From positions 18,261,548-18,325,547 of the forward strand of contig NC_135212.1 in the NCBI RefSeq assembly GCF_052324685.1: a stretch of DNA of 64,000 bases, given 5' to 3'. Every line of letters begins with the position of its first letter. Position 1 is the first letter of the stretch. Made by a program: the position numbers and the translations under genes. This document shows, piece after piece, positions 1 to 11,548 of the stretch. The stretch is from Brachyhypopomus gauderio (Eukaryota > Chordata > Actinopteri > Gymnotiformes > Hypopomidae). Below the pieces are notes generated by a model that ran no database searches, was not told the DNA's origin, and saw only the letters and a program-made list of their open reading frames with translations.

Positions 1-389
1 GTGGGGTAAGGCACTCCGGTGTGTCTTTGCCTGAAATCGACATTCTGGTTCATGCCGTAGGTGTTCTTTGGGGTTCATGTCAAGGCCCTGTGCAGTCTAG
101 GGGTTCCTCCACACCAGACTCCCCATACCATGACTGGGACTGTGGCATGCTGAGACAAGACCAAGCATCCTGCACAATGTCTGAATGCTGTAGCATTAAT
201 CTTACCATCCACTTGAACCTTAGAACCAAACCGGAACCCTGAAAAACTGAACCAAACGACTATCCCTCCTCCAGGGAACATTACTGCACCACTGTGTGTG
301 GCATTCTCCTGCGATGGGCCGAGAACCACGCCCAGATTGGTCCACCAGACTCCTGAATAGTGATGCTTGGCTGAGCGCTCCAGAGTGTG

Positions 390-758
390 GTGGTGGTGTG
401 TGGCGATTGTGTGTTTTAGTGGTGTGTGCCGCGGTGGTGGTGTGCGGTAGCGGTGTGTGCGGTAGTGGTGTGTGCGGCAGTGGTGGCGTGTGGTAGTGGT
501 GTGTGCGGTGGGGGTGTGTGGTAGTGGTGTGCGGTGGGGGTGTGTGGTAGTGGTGTGTGCAGTGGGGGTGTGTGTGGTAGCAGTGTGTGTGGTAGTGGTG
601 TGTGGTAGTGGTGTGTGCGGCGGTGGTGGCGTGTGGTAGTGGTGTGTGCGGTAGTGGTGTGTGTGGTAGTGGTGTGTGCGGTAGTGGTGTGTGTGGTAGT
701 GGTGTGTGCGGCGGTGGTGGCGTGTGGTAGTGGTGTGAGGTGGTGACGTGTGGTAGTG

Positions 759-760
<2 letters not shown>
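390..760. repeat. Degenerate GTGGTGTGTGCGGTA-type minisatellite
   Basis: Short units built from GTGGTAGTGGTGTGTGCGG vary in length and grade directly into the pure GT run that follows. The array is open in several frames on the minus strand, giving spurious His/Thr-rich open frames. Confidence 0.85.

Positions 761-837
<77 letters not shown>
761..837. repeat. (GT)n microsatellite
   Basis: About 38 uninterrupted GT units, directly adjoining the GT-rich minisatellite. Confidence 0.97.
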
Positions 838-841
<4 letters not shown>

Positions 842-1245
842 CACATGTACTGCTACGTGGCTGAGCTGCTACTGTTCCTAGATACTTTGGAGACACATGT
901 TATTAGGACGGTATGGTGGAATGTTCTAGGAGGGGCACCTCCAGCCCACAGTAGTAGGACAAGGTGATCCTGGCACTTTGATGAATGATTTTACACCAGC
1001 AGCACAAGAACCATCACACACTCAAGCACAGTTACACATCAATATGTGAAGCACATGTTCACAATCTCTTATCACACACACATTATACAGGAGCATTTAC
1101 TGCACAACCACACACACATCCACACACCACACAGCCACACACACACACTTCCACACACACCACACTCTGCAGGGCTTCCCTGACCTGCTGACCACATCAT
1201 GCTTTTACATCCTGTACACTGCTGCTACTGTGATTTATGTCTGTA

Positions 1246-1273
1246 ATTCTCTCTCTCTTTCTCCCTCTCTCTT

Positions 1274-1323
<50 letters not shown>

Positions 1324-1370
1324 AGACTATCTTAGTGTCTCTTTCTGGCTCTCATTCTCTTTCTATCTCT

Positions 1371-1440
<70 letters not shown>
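1246..1440. repeat. (CT)n and (CA)n microsatellites
   Basis: A CT-rich block (about 1246-1325) is separated by roughly 50 bases from a pure CA run (about 1374-1440). Confidence 0.95.
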
Positions 1441-1445
<5 letters not shown>

Positions 1446-1582
1446 GCCTTGGCTTTGCATGTGTTCTTTTGCTGAGCTGTGCTTGACGATGCGTCTCTAA
1501 ATCGTGACCTTGCTCTCCTTCTGCTTCTTTCTTTAATTTGGTTTTTTTGTTTTCTTCTCCTGTTTGCTTTGGTTTTTTTCAG

Positions 1583-1694
1583 ATTTGCATATCCATTCCT
1601 CCATTTGCCTTTCGCCCCTCAGAATGGCAGGCGGACCCCCCCCAGACAAATTCAGTTTCCTCTACCAGACAGACAACAGCCACAACTTAAAGAG
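1583..1694 (+). CDS. Candidate 5' exon of FAM168A, in-frame N-terminal extension
   Basis: A long T-rich pyrimidine tract ends in CAG at 1580-1582. The 112-nt block that follows ends at a possible donor, GTCAGT, at 1695. An ATG at 1624 opens a frame that begins MAGGPPPDKFSFLYQTDNSH and stays open to the donor. Joined to the exon starting at 4523, the split codon AG|T gives Ser and the frame continues as KSRLSST straight into the known FAM168A start (MNPVYSPVQ). I do not recognise this extension from the human protein. The splice signals and frame are seen in the sequence; use as an exon is inference. It may instead be 5' UTR or a chance match. Confidence 0.4.
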
Positions 1695-1938
1695 GTCAGT
1701 CTAGTCCTTGCCACTCTGCTCCAGACCTCACCGTGCTTCACACACACACAGTGCCCTTGTGTGTGTGTGTGAGTTCGTGCGTGTGTGTGTGCGTATGTGT
1801 GTGTGCATGTGCTTCCGTGCATGTGTGTGTGCGTGTGCATGAAGGTGAGTTGACTCATTTGTGGGTGAAGACTGATCTGAGACCTGTTCTCCCACTAACA
1901 GCTTTTGCTCCTTTCCTAAATATTTCCAATATAACCAA

Positions 1939-2196
<258 letters not shown>

Positions 2197-2315
2197 ATAT
2201 GTGCACATGCCACACGTGTGTGTGCATGCACATCTGTGTGCACGTGACTAATGTACTAGTGTGTATTGTGATCCCTTGGCTGAATACCCCACTGAACCCC
2301 TCCACACACGCCAAC

Positions 2316-3785
2316 TTCACCACCATGTGACATCGGCCACACTCCATCTTACCACCTGCTATAGTCACCACCGTGTGACGTCTACAACACTACACACTCC
2401 ATCTTACCACCTGTTATAGTAACACCATCACCACCGTATGACATCTACTACACTACACACTCCATCTTACCACCTGCTATAGTGACACCGTAACCACCGT
2501 GTGACGTCTACAAACATTACACACTTCATCTTACCACCTGCTATAGTGACACCATCACCACCGTGTGACGTCTACAACAATACACACTCCATCTTACCAC
2601 CTGCTATAGTGACACCATCACCACCGTGTGACGTCTACAACACTACACACTCCATCTTACCACCTGCTATAGTGACACTGTCACCACCGTGTGACGTCTA
2701 CAACACTACACACTCCATCTTACCACCTGATATAGTGACACCGTAACCACCATGTGACGTCTACAACACTACACACTCCATCTTACCACCTGTTATAGTG
2801 ACACCATCACCACCATGTGATGTCTACTACACTACACACCCCATCTTACCACCTGCTATAGTGACACCATCACCACCATGTGATGTCTACTACACTACAC
2901 ACCCCATCTTACCACCTGCTACAGTGACACCGTCACCACCATGTGACGTCTACAACACTACACACTCCATCTTACCACCTGTTACAGTGACACCGTCACC
3001 ACCATGTGACGTCTACAACACTACACACTCCATCTTACCACCTGTTACAGTGACACCGTCACCACCATGTGACGTCTACAACACTACACACTCCATCTTA
3101 CCACCTGTTACAGTGACACCGTCACCACCATGTGACGTCTACAACACTACACACTCCATCTTACCACCTGTTACAGTGACACCGTCACCACCATGTGACG
3201 TCTACAACACTACACACTCCATCTTACCACCTGCTACAGTGACACCGTCACCACCATGTGACGTCTACAACACTACACACTCCATCTTACCACCTGTTAC
3301 AGTGACACCATCACCACCATGTGACGTCTACAACACTACACACTCCATCTTACCACCTGCTATAGTGACACCGTCACCACCATGTGACGTCTACAACACT
3401 ACACACCCCATCTTACCACCTGCTATAGTGACACCGTAACCACCGTGTGACGTCTACAACACTACACACTCCATCTTACCACCTGCTATAGTGACACCAT
3501 CACCACCGTGTGACATCTACAACACTACACACTCCATCTTACCACCTGCTATAGTGACACCGTAACCACCGTGTGACGTCTACAACACTACACACTCCAT
3601 CTTACCACCTGCTATAGTCACCACTGTGTGATGTCTACAACAATACACACTCCATCTTACCACCTGCTGTAGTGACACTGTAACCACCGTGTGATGTCTA
3701 CAACACTACACACTCCATCTTACCACCTGCTATTGTCACCACTGTGTGACGTCTACACTACACACTCCATCTTACCACCTACTTC
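2316..3785. repeat. 63-bp minisatellite, about 23 copies
   Basis: The unit runs GTGACACCGTCACCACCATG, then TGACGTCTACAACACTACAC, then ACTCCATCTTACCACCTGYTAYA. Most copies are 63 bp, which is 21 codons, so one frame stays open for over 200 codons (2798-3439), repeating VTPSPPCDVYNTTHSILPPAT-like units. Central copies (about 2940-3300) are nearly identical and the outer ones more diverged, as expected of a recently expanded array. Most units hold TGACGTCT, one mismatch from the CREB site TGACGTCA. It lies in a probable FAM168A intron; nothing suggests the frame is translated. Confidence 0.95.
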
Positions 3786-4522
3786 AGTGCCACAATATTT
3801 TTTCATATGCTGAGTGCCTGCAAACACACACACACACTTACACACGCATGTGAGAGAGACAAGGAAAGACTCATTACATTAGCCCTACCATTAAACACAC
3901 CCTAACCACAGAACACCAACACTTGTCTTATTTCTGTTCAGCTTTTAGAGGCCCACATGATTCTTACTCCCATACATGGTGCCGTGAATACAGTCCGAGC
4001 TGCTCAGAGATCAGGGCGAAGGGGTCGAAGGTCGTCCCTCGGAGCCCTCACGTGCTGCAGAGCCTTAGTTGTACATACACAGTCATACACGTGTCATACA
4101 AGTGATGCGCTGCAGTTATATGGTAACCATGGAGCCAAGTCTTCACAGAGTTTTCCCTCCTGGTGATTTTATTGTTTATTTATTATTTTATTTTCTCTCT
4201 ATCTCTCTCTCACACAAACATTCTTACATTCAAAATCACTGTCACGTGCTCTGTCTTTGTCTTTCTTTTTTCAGATGGTGTTTGGCAATAATACTTTAGG
4301 TGTGTGCGTGCGTGTGTGTGTGTGTGTAAAGTGTTTTAAGGGAATGCATTTGTCTTCGTTTGTCTATCTATTGTATTCCATGAGGACTGCAGATGATTCA
4401 TAGATCACCTGTGCAGTTCTGTAGATTTGATGCATAAAACTGAAATAACACAGCCCTCTCTCTCTTTCTCTCTCTCTCTTTCTTTCTCTTTGTCTGTCTC
4501 TCTTTTTGTCTGTCTCCTGCAG

Positions 4523-4614
4523 TAAGAGCAGACTGTCTTCCACCATGAATCCAGTGTACAGTCCTGTTCAGCCTGGAGGCCCATATGGAAACCCTAAGAA
4601 CATGGCTTACGCAG
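4523..4614 (+). CDS. fam168a: FAM168A first known coding exon (start at 4545)
   Basis: Acceptor CTCCTGCAG ends at 4522. The ATG at 4545 sits in a good context (TTCCACCATGA). It encodes [20 protein letters not shown] followed by AYA and ends in phase 1 at CAG|GTAAGA (donor at 4615). The frame is also open upstream to the acceptor (SKSRLSST), which allows an N-terminal extension. Confidence 0.93.
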
Positions 4615-7600
4615 GTAAGAACATGGCTTACATAGGTAAAGACATTGCTGACACAGGTAATAACATGGCATACACAGGTAAAGACATGGCTTACACAGGT
4701 AAAGACATGACTTACACAGGTAAAGACATGACTTACACAGGTAAGAACATGGCTTACGCAGGTAAGGACATGGCTTACGCAGGTAAGGACATGGCTTACG
4801 CAGGTAAGAACATGGCTTACACAGGTAAGAACATGGCTTACACAGGTAAGAACATGGCTTACACAGGGTCTGCGACTGTGCTCAGGTGGCTTTTGGCCTT
4901 GCTTGACACTCATCTGCGACATTTCTGTTTTTCTGAAAGCAACAAATAAAAAAATAATAACAGACAATTGTATTAATTGTATTTATGAATATATATGCAG
5001 GCCCGTTGACAGTCTTGCTGGGGCCCGGGACAAGAAAGTTTCATGTGCCAATTATTAGAAATAATTCGCTTTTTATCACATTATTTAATGGTTGTTTATT
5101 TTCAAAACGCCCAATATTAACGTCTTCACGTTCGCTCATGTTTCGTCCTGGAATTACAAGAGGCTCGTATTTGTTAACGTAAGACAACTGTTTAGTCAGA
5201 TATCTATTTGTTGTGAAACGAAGTAGTTACAGTTTCAAGCATTTTCAAGTACTTTAGCCTAAATTCCAGCACTTTTCAAACCTGGAACACAATGCAACAT
5301 TAAAATTCGTCAGGTAAATATTTTTCCTTTCTTTTCTACGCTCCAGATTTCTGTTTACTTTAACTATCCACCACTGTATTTCCCGCTGTAGTGCGGGTAC
5401 CAGCCGGCTACGGTCGGTGCTGGATCAAACCATTTTTCAGTGGGAAGCGGGGGTGTATGCACTTAATAGAAAATATGCAGATAGGTAAAAGCATATATTT
5501 TAGCCATTGAGCTTATTTTGAGTACAGAATTTTATATTAATGAAAGATTTCAAGATTATTTAAAATTATAGACTTTAAATAAAAAATAAATTGCTGGGCT
5601 CTTTGATGGGCCCCCCTGGCCCTGGGGCCCGGGACAACAGACCCGGTTGTCCCCCCCTGCCGACGGGGCTGTATATATGTATAAAATATATTAACATTAA
5701 TATTTCTGAAGACTAGATTAAGGTTAACGTTATGTGCTTTATATAGTGCTCGGAGTTTTACCAAATAAAGGACTTTCTGATGCGGTTAAAGCAACTCATT
5801 TGATTCTAGCTGTATCAGATCAATGCTGTACTAAAACCAGAGTGGTTTCGTATGATGGTGTTATTAGAGGACAGACAATACTGGCAGGATTTCATATCGA
5901 TTGCGTGGACAGAAACGGCGAACAATTGCACCTCTGTTGTGTAATGAAGCCAGACAGGACTCTACATCTCTCATAATTACACCAATCACATCTCCTCTCC
6001 TCTCCACTTATTAATACGCCCCTTTGAGTGCATCCGTGCGTCTGCGTGTCCGTCTGTCCATGTGCGTGTGCTCCTCTAAATATCCGCACCAGTACGTGTG
6101 GACCATTGGCTTCTGAGCCCAGCTGCTTGCCTGTCTCTATGGCAATAGTGTGGTTTTCACTGGTCTTCTGCTATAATGAGGGCCAGTGTGAATAAACCCT
6201 TTACACTGCAGTGGGAATAAGGACAGAGATCACCCACCATGCCCTCTTCCCACCCGAGGACACGCCCTCTTCCCATCTGAGAACACACCCTCTTCCCATC
6301 CGAGAACACGCCCTCTTCCCATCCGAGAACACGCCCTCTTCCCATCCGAGAACACGCCCTCTTCCCATCTGAGAACACACCCTCTTCCCATCCGAGAACA
6401 CGCCCTCTTCCCATCCGAGAACACGCCCTCTTCCCACCCGAGGACACGCCCTCTTCCCACCCGAGGACACGCCCTCTTCCCATCCGAGAACACGCCCTCT
6501 TCCCACCCGAGAACACGCCCTCTTCCCACCCGAGGACACGCCCTCTTCCCACCCGAGAACACGCCCTCTTCCCACCCGAGGACACGCCCTCTTCCCACCC
6601 GAGAACACGCCCTCTTCCCACCCGAGAACACGCCCTCTTCCCACCCGAGGACACGCCCTCTTCCCATCCGAGAACACGCCCTCTTCCCACCCGAGAACAC
6701 GCCCTCTTCCCACCCGAGGACACGCCCTCTTCCCATCCGAGAACACGCCCTCTTCCCACCCGAGAACACGCCCTCTTCCCACCCGAGAACACGCCCTCTT
6801 CCCACCCGAGGACACGCCCTCTTCCCACCCGAGAACGCGCCCTCTTCCCACCCGAGGACACGCCCTCTTCCCACCCGAGGACACGCCCTCTTCCCATCCG
6901 AGAACACGCCCTCTTCCCACCCGAGAACACGCCCTCTTCCCACCCGAGGACACGCCCTCTTCCCATCCGAGAACACGCCCTCTTCCCACCCGAGAACACG
7001 CCCTCTTCCCACCCAAGGCAACTGGCACTCCTGGACTTGGGTGTTTAACTACTGTGAACCCCGGTAAGCCACGTACCCCAGTAACCCCAGTCCTCCTGTA
7101 CTGCAGTGACGCCTGTGAGCCGGGTACCATTACACTTCAGAAAGTGCCATACGCTCCCCCCATCCCCTCCGTAAAGTGAAGCACTGCGTTATGTCACAGT
7201 GGCGGTTGGCCGTCTCACGGTTTTCGTCACGCCCGCCATCATTGGCTGAGCTGTTGCCGGGGTCTTTTCCTCGCTCGGCCCGTGAGAGGTGGAGGGGGGC
7301 AGGCCAAGGGCGGGGTTGGTGCCGGGCCTTTCCAGGACACAGGGAAGATGCCAAAGGGAGACGTAGAGACAACAAGGGAGAGGTCAGCAGGACGGGGACG
7401 TTGACGTGAGGACAGATGGGGTAGGATTGCATCATGGGTAGGAGAGATGGTGAGGAGAGGTGTAACGTAGTGGGTTGTATTGGGGGCGTCGTTAGCGTGT
7501 CACAGTGTCCTGGTTAGTTCATGGAAATGTGCGTCTTGTCGTTTCTAAAAACACATTTCTGTTTGGTTTGTGGTTTTTCCTTACACCAGTGGATAGTGAT

Positions 7601-10600
7601 CCTTTTGTGTGTTTCTTTAAAAGAATGGAAGTTTGAGTTTGTGAGGCCCTGTCTGTAAATCCCCTTAATCACATGGAACATGAACTTCATGAAAAACTTT
7701 GCCTCTCCATTCTACATAATCACTATATAAATGTTATTAAGTCCATGTAATCACTACATAAATGTTATTAACTCCATGTAATCACTACATGAATGTTATT
7801 AACTCCATGTAATCACTACATGAATACCCCTATATAATCACTACATAAATGCATGATCTCTACGGCCATGTTCTCTAATCCATATAAATATTATGTTACT
7901 ACCTCTCCTGCTGCCTCTAGTATGTTTGTAACTTGCTGGTAAAAATTATGTTTTAACAGATACTGCTGTCCATAACTGAGAGAAACAACCACTCATGGCC
8001 TTGAGCTCACAAACTGAGCAACACGAGCTGTGCTACTTCTGTTTATTATTTCGTTACTTCTCTTGTTTTCTCCCCTATCCTCAGTCACTCTGTGTTTTCT
8101 GCTTATAACAGCAGTGTGATTATAAATACTGGTAATGTAAACACATTTATGATAAAGTTCCGATATGTACTGTATGTAATTTGGATTATGTACTTTTTCG
8201 GCATTCTGCCTGCATTTAAGAATTCCTGCCTTAAACACCAGAAAAAAGCTCCGTAATTAAAAACTGGTATTTATCATGTAATTACTGTCAGTGCACACCA
8301 GAGGTTTTTTATAGCTAGCCTGTATAAACCACAGCACAAGTCATACGCTGTTTGCAAATCATCATAATCATCATAATTTAACAAAATACGAATGGCTAAT
8401 CAGTACGTGTTTTGGTTTTAAGCCATTATTATAAGCACAGTAAAAAATTAACTTGACCAGGCTTCCGCATTAATGTATACCTTAATTACGTTGTTCTGCT
8501 AATTTTCACAATACGTATTCCTAGTCGAGGTTTCCGCCAAGGTGAATTCGCGCCTTCCGTATGCGCGGCCGCGTGCGCCCCGCCTTCGTGATCCAGAGTA
8601 CTGCAGGACTCCGTCTCCAGGGAGACGCGGGCCGTGAAAAGGAGTCTCTCCAAGGCCATTTCTGCTGTAGATCTTCTGAAGTATTGCAGAAGCCGCCATG
8701 ATTAAATCTAACATGCTTTCAAATTGAATTTTCTTTAAACAAGTCGTAAAGCTCCCCCTGCGCGTCTGCGAATACGGCAGGTGAAGATCTGCTGTTCTTT
8801 CAGGATTTATTGCTCACCAGAATCGTGTGGCGGGTGCTAGAAATCTTGGGGTGGCATAAACTTAACAGTAAAGTGTCCAGCCCTGCCCCAACGTTGTTGA
8901 GCACCCTCCCCCCGCCCTCCAACCCCAGTGCGGCTGTTTGGAACATAAGGCTCTTACAAATGAGGTGCTGGATTGAATGTACAAAACAGCCAGGACAGGA
9001 ATTGGAAGGAGAAATCATCTGGGCGTTTGAGTTGTTGGGGACTGTGAGCAGACACGGCTTTCTTCGAAATGTGTGAGGAGCTCACAAGTGTTCAGTCGCA
9101 CTAGGCTCTGTCTCGTTGTGTTGTGTCTCGTTGTGTTGTGTTTCGTTGTGGTGGCGTGTTGCCGTGGCGTGCTGTGTGTCTGACAGCTCCCCTCCTCAGT
9201 ATGTCTGAGGTGCAGTAGGTTCGCGCTCAGCTGACTGAGGCTTATGAGCCCAGACGAGTGGTGATGAACACCATCTGTGTCCATCCTGCTCCTTCCCCAT
9301 CCTCTCCTCCCCCATCTTTCCCCTCTCTTTCCCTGAAGCCCTTTCTTCTCTCTCTCTCCCTCCCTCCCTCCCTCCCTCCCTCTCTCTCCACCCTCATGTC
9401 TCTACGTTATCATGGCAGATTTGTATTCCTGTAATACCAAAACGATTCCAGTGCCCGATGTCCCTCTGAGCGCTCGTAGAACGTCTCCGCACATCTCCTG
9501 GACCCCTGGCGTCCTCCAGCTTCTGCAGCTCTGTCTTTTGACTCTCCTCTCCTGTGTGTTGCTAGGGTACGCAGCAGGGTATCCGACCGCCGCCCCCGCC
9601 TACACACCAAGCCTCTACCAAACAGGCAGCCCAGGCTACCCTCCAGGTGAATACAGCGCTAACACACACACTCTGCACACACTCCTTAGTGCCTTTGCAT
9701 TAAGGACATGCATAATCGCAGGTTTCAACTTATGGCTGACATTGAAAACTAGAAGAAAAAATGAAAATGCAGGAATTTACTCAATATATTTGGGATTTGT
9801 CTATAACATAACACATTTACTGCACATGGGCTAATTAGGAGCTTGGCTAATTATTAGTAGGTGGTAGTCGAGTGCTTCTAGGCTGGGCTGCACTATCACT
9901 CATGTCACTCTGGGATATGATCAAATTTTTGTTGCACAAAGCAGCCGGATGTCACAGGTTCTGAAATCATCAGCACGAGGTTTGGGGAGCTCACGGGGGG
10001 CTCATGAGGAATTCATAGAGGGTTCATGTGGAGTTCTTGAGGAGTTCTTGGAGAGCTCACATGGACCACAGATCTACTTGAGCAGGCTCAGAAGCAGCAG
10101 AGCAGTTCAGCTGTTGGGGGCCCCGTGCACCAAAATGTCAGATATGCACGTGGATCATGTAGTCGGTCCCCAGGGGGCCTCGGGCGACCGTCGGTGCAGG
10201 TACGGCTGTGCGGAGAAGAGCAGACGCTGGCGGGCCCTGTTTGGTCGGCTGCTTGCAGTCTTCTGCACCGTAAGCATGATGTTGGTATAAAGAGGCTTCG
10301 GAAGCCTCTCAGACTCCTGCCTCGCTGGGAGGGGCTTGAGTGAGAGAGGCGGGGCTTCCTTCCCCACCTGACAGATGGGTGCGAATAGGCGGAAGGCGAG
10401 GGTCGGGTCAGGCGTCCTGGACACCCCCGGCCCAGCGCACAGACTGTCTGCCACGTCTGAGCAAGACCCACAGGGCGCACAACAACATCACTTACCTGTC
10501 TGGCTGTGGCCTTGAACAATGTCACATGCGTCTTTCTCTCCTCTCTTGTTCTCCTCTCTCTCTCCCCCCCGTCTGGATTTTCTTGTTTTTGTCAGGAACA

Positions 10601-11227
10601 TATAGTCTCCTGGCCATCACAACCATAAGATCCACCATTTCCTATGTGAATCCTCTCCACCACAAAGTGTGCTGTTGTTACAGTGAATCGCTGGTGCGTT
10701 TTGCCCAGTGATGGCATGCTGTTTTTACCCTAGGGGCTTTTAGGCAGCTCGGGGGTGCGCTCCCATTAGCCGTGCCTCCGGCGGACCGTACACACGGCCG
10801 TGTATCCGCGTTCAAGGCTGCGGCATTGTTCGCGCTGCAACATGGTCTCTTTGTTCCTCCGTGTGCTTGGCAACGCTCTCTGGCCGGGCAACTGTGGCGC
10901 ACCGCTGCCCCCTTGTGGCGGTCGAGAGAAAGTGCGCTCTGTTGGTGAACAGATTCTTTCTGTGGTGATTGCACACATGAGTGGAGAATGTGTGCTGGGA
11001 CATGTCACCGTGCCAACACACCGGAGAGCCTATGGGACAGGAACAGGACAAGAGTGAGACACAGGGAGTGAGACACAGGGAGTGAGACACAGGGAGAAGT
11101 GCACAGGAATTGCTCAGGTGACACGACACTGTACTCTACAGTGTGGTACACACACACACGTGTGCACATGCATGTACGCCCGTGCATTCGCCCCTGCGTT
11201 TGCCCATGCATGTGCCCCAGTTTGTGC

Positions 11228-11287
<60 letters not shown>

Positions 11288-11512
11288 CTCCTTATTCTAT
11301 TGTGTGTGTTGGGACAGTTGTGCTGGTGAAACCAGGCTGGCCCCAGACGGTGTCGGCCCCAGGGCCCGCCGACGGCTCCTTTGACCTGGCCGTGGACACG
11401 GGCTCAGAGAGCAGGCAGTTCCAGGCCTCCTCCACAGCGTTCAGTAAATATACCTCACACTAATACTAATACTTCACCTTATCTGACCCAATCAGCAGGG
11501 CATGTACACAGG

Positions 11513-11548
<36 letters not shown>

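Larger units (their letters stand above)
1..1582. other. Non-coding DNA upstream of candidate FAM168A exon (intron or 5' flank)
   Basis: No convincing coding exon is visible. The stretch holds a GT-rich degenerate minisatellite (about 390-760), a (GT)n run, a CT-rich run and a (CA)n run, followed by a strong pyrimidine tract leading into the candidate exon at 1583. The His/Thr- and Cys/Val-rich open frames here are translations of the repeats. Confidence 0.6.
4615..9565. other. FAM168A intron after the first coding exon
   Basis: Contains the rest of the donor repeat, a hAT-like element (4998-5671), the 23-bp minisatellite, a short AT-rich tandem repeat near 7.7 kb and a small GC-rich patch near 8.55-8.65 kb. 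A CT-rich run lies near 9.35 kb. No further FAM168A exon is recognised. Confidence 0.8.
9647..11317. other. FAM168A intron 2
   Basis: No coding exon is seen. It holds a degenerate GGAGTTC/GGAGCTC-rich patch (about 9975-10065), GC-rich unique sequence around 10.1-10.5 kb, a CTCF-like motif, a 14-bp GAGTGAGACACAGG triplet repeat (about 11053-11096) and a GT microsatellite (about 11229-11284). Confidence 0.75.

Noticed and set aside
6157..7130. Three minus-strand frames of 263-309 codons
   Set aside because: They lie almost entirely within the 23-bp minisatellite and only translate it.
8530..8640. Small GC-rich patch with a NotI site in a FAM168A intron as an alternative promoter
   Set aside because: Too short for a CpG island and with no associated exon or start signal.
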